A DNA stretch of 64,000 nt from Halocaridina rubra (taxonomy: Eukaryota > Arthropoda > Malacostraca > Decapoda > Atyidae), in contig JAXCGZ010009444.1 in the NCBI GenBank assembly GCA_037179515.1, positions 143,501 through 207,500 of the forward strand, given 5' to 3'. Position numbers and translations under genes: made by a program. Below are positions 1-64,000 of the stretch, one piece after another (within the stretch, counting starts at the first letter, position 1; each line of letters starts with the position of its first letter). The notes beneath the pieces were generated by a model. The model searched no databases. It had not been told where the DNA came from and saw nothing but the letters and a program-made list of their open reading frames with translations.

Positions 1-281
1 GAGTGGGATCTAGGGTTTCATAACTCCTGTCAACTTGGCAGGTGTACTGAGTACATCATGAGCTCTGGTACAAAATAAGCACACATACGCCCGTCTTATA
101 AATCTAGATCTAAAGAGAAGAAAAAAACACTAAGTCTCTTTGCTATGCTTATTCTATGAAAGTTTAATAATTTGGGATGAAACCGCACTGGCTCTTCCAA
201 AGATAAATTAAACAACTTAGAAAGCATCATTGCTGCTGTAAGTTTTCTTTAAATATGTGATGATTATACGCTAGTCCATAC

Positions 282-62580
<62,299 letters not shown>

Positions 62581-62745
62581 TAAATATTATTCATTCACAT
62601 TTAGATTTATCTGTATTCATTTTATGTTCAGGCTATTTTATTAGGTATACCTGAAATATCTGAAAAAATCTATATACATAATAAGACTACGGAATATTTA
62701 TTTTATTGTGATACATACTGAAAAAAATGCTCTTAAACCCAATTT

Positions 62746-63012
<267 letters not shown>

Positions 63013-63094
63013 AGCAGAAGAGAGAGAGAGAGAACGACAGACATGAGAGAGAGAGAGCCAAGTTTGACTTCATCTATATATCTACACATAAAGG

Positions 63095-63290
63095 TCATAA
63101 TTCCACCCATACTGGGGATGGCCGAGTCAGAGCAAAGCCTTGACTTTTTGAAGTAAAAAAACAAAGGCGGGCTTTCCCGGCCCCCTTACTTAGTCTCAAT
63201 ATGTTGACTTTTAGTCGACTTTTATAACTTTTAGTGGAGCATGGAGGCGTTATTCTTACCCCCCCCCACTCCAGGACAAGGAGCGAAGAT
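63095..63290 (+). repeat. Repeat family E copy
   Basis: CCATACTGGGGATGGCCGAG TCAGAGCAAAGCCTTGACTT, then TTAGTCGACTTTTATAAC..GGAGCATGGAGGCGTTATTC TTACCCCCC. Continues directly into the minisatellite below. Confidence 0.72.
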
Positions 63291-63691
63291 ACTGAAACGA
63301 AAGAGAGAAAGAGTAAATGATCTTTTGCAAGGCAAAAGAGGCTCAATTCCTCACTTGGAGAGAACCCACCCATCTCAGAGAAAGTAAGAAGAAAATGTGT
63401 AACAGGGAGTATGGATACGAGAAGCAGAGGATACGCAATTTTTCACTTGAGCATAGCTCATCAATGATCAAGAAAGAAAGAAGAAACTGGAAAGTAAAAA
63501 GATAAAAAGAAGCCATGAACTAAGGGAGGCAGAGGACACTGAAGTCCTCACTTGGATAGAATCCACCCATTATCAGGAAAGAAAGAAAAAACTGCATACC
63601 GAGAGGGACGGGCAACTCCTCACTAAGATAGAACCTATACATCTCTAGGAAAGAAAGAAAAGAAAGAAAGAAAGAAAGAAAGAAAGAAAAA

Positions 63692-63759
<68 letters not shown>

Positions 63760-64000
63760 ACATCGGAGGCTGAGGTTCTCTGCTCCAAACTTGGTTAGAA
63801 CCAATTCATCTCCAAGACAAAAAGAGCATAAAATGCAGAGTAAGAGAGAGAGAGAGTTTATGAATATGGGAGGTAGAGTACGCATCCGAGTTTTGACAAA
63901 ACCCTCTCATCTCCAAGAATAGAAAAGATATTAAAATGCAAAGTAATAAAGAAAAAGATAAGGATACATCGGAGGCCAAAGACGTTTTATTCCAACCTTG
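63290..64000. repeat. Approximately 100 base minisatellite with (AAAG)n core
   Basis: Six or seven degenerate units sharing CTCACTTGGATAGAATCCACCC, ATCTCCAAGAxAGAAAGAA, AAACTGxxGAGTAAGAGA and GGGAGGCAGAGGA, interrupted by a pure AAAG tract at 63651-63760. Related to 12240-12490. Confidence 0.78.

Overview
The window is eukaryotic genomic DNA. One very large split gene on the minus strand fills nearly all of it: an axonemal dynein heavy chain of the single-headed inner-arm DNAH3/DNAH7/DNAH12 clade. I followed 56 exons from 62559 (or an ATG at 62580) down to 282. Every junction has AG acceptor and GT donor dinucleotides and every codon phase matches, giving 2,932 uninterrupted codons (2,939 from the ATG at 62580). 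The protein runs from a disordered N-terminus through the tail and linker, AAA1, AAA2, AAA3, an EF-hand-like loop, AAA4 and stalk coiled coil 1 into the microtubule-binding tip. The rest (second stalk helix, AAA5, AAA6, C-terminal domain, about 1,000 residues) must lie left of base 1. In this summary and the entries, residue 1 is the codon at 62559.

The extreme density of long (AT)n, (AG)n and (AAT)n microsatellites, together with tRNA-derived SINEs and a LINE with conserved reverse transcriptase motifs, suggests a crustacean, most likely a decapod. That is inference; no taxon-specific gene is present.

Layout by coordinate: 1-5514 encodes the microtubule-binding tip, stalk and AAA4; 6027-7974 AAA4 Walker A and the EF-hand-like region; 8151-10500 is a 5'-truncated LINE with a 755-codon ORF; 10873-18178 AAA3 and the AAA2/AAA3 junction; 18509-25393 AAA2 and late AAA1; 26252-30511 AAA1; 31528-54409 linker and tail; 57243-62580 a low-complexity N-terminus. 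LINE copies also lie at 49891-50648, 54553-57180 and 58447-58653, and a second, decayed LINE at 59240-61260. Several SINE-like families and foldback elements sit in introns.

The most striking pattern is that many introns carry degenerate tandem arrays whose unit is a copy of the adjacent exon edge plus its splice site (clearest at exons 2, 6, 17, 23, 28, 47 and 50). The introns look partly built from repeated duplications across splice junctions, leaving rows of decoy acceptors or donors. Other points of note are an unusual AAA3 in which the conserved GPPGGGR motif reads TLRDSGR, a LINE family found mainly inside (TACA)n or (CA)n tracts, a foldback element ending 6 bases from a splice donor, and a SINE that appears to share its 3' tail with the decayed LINE.
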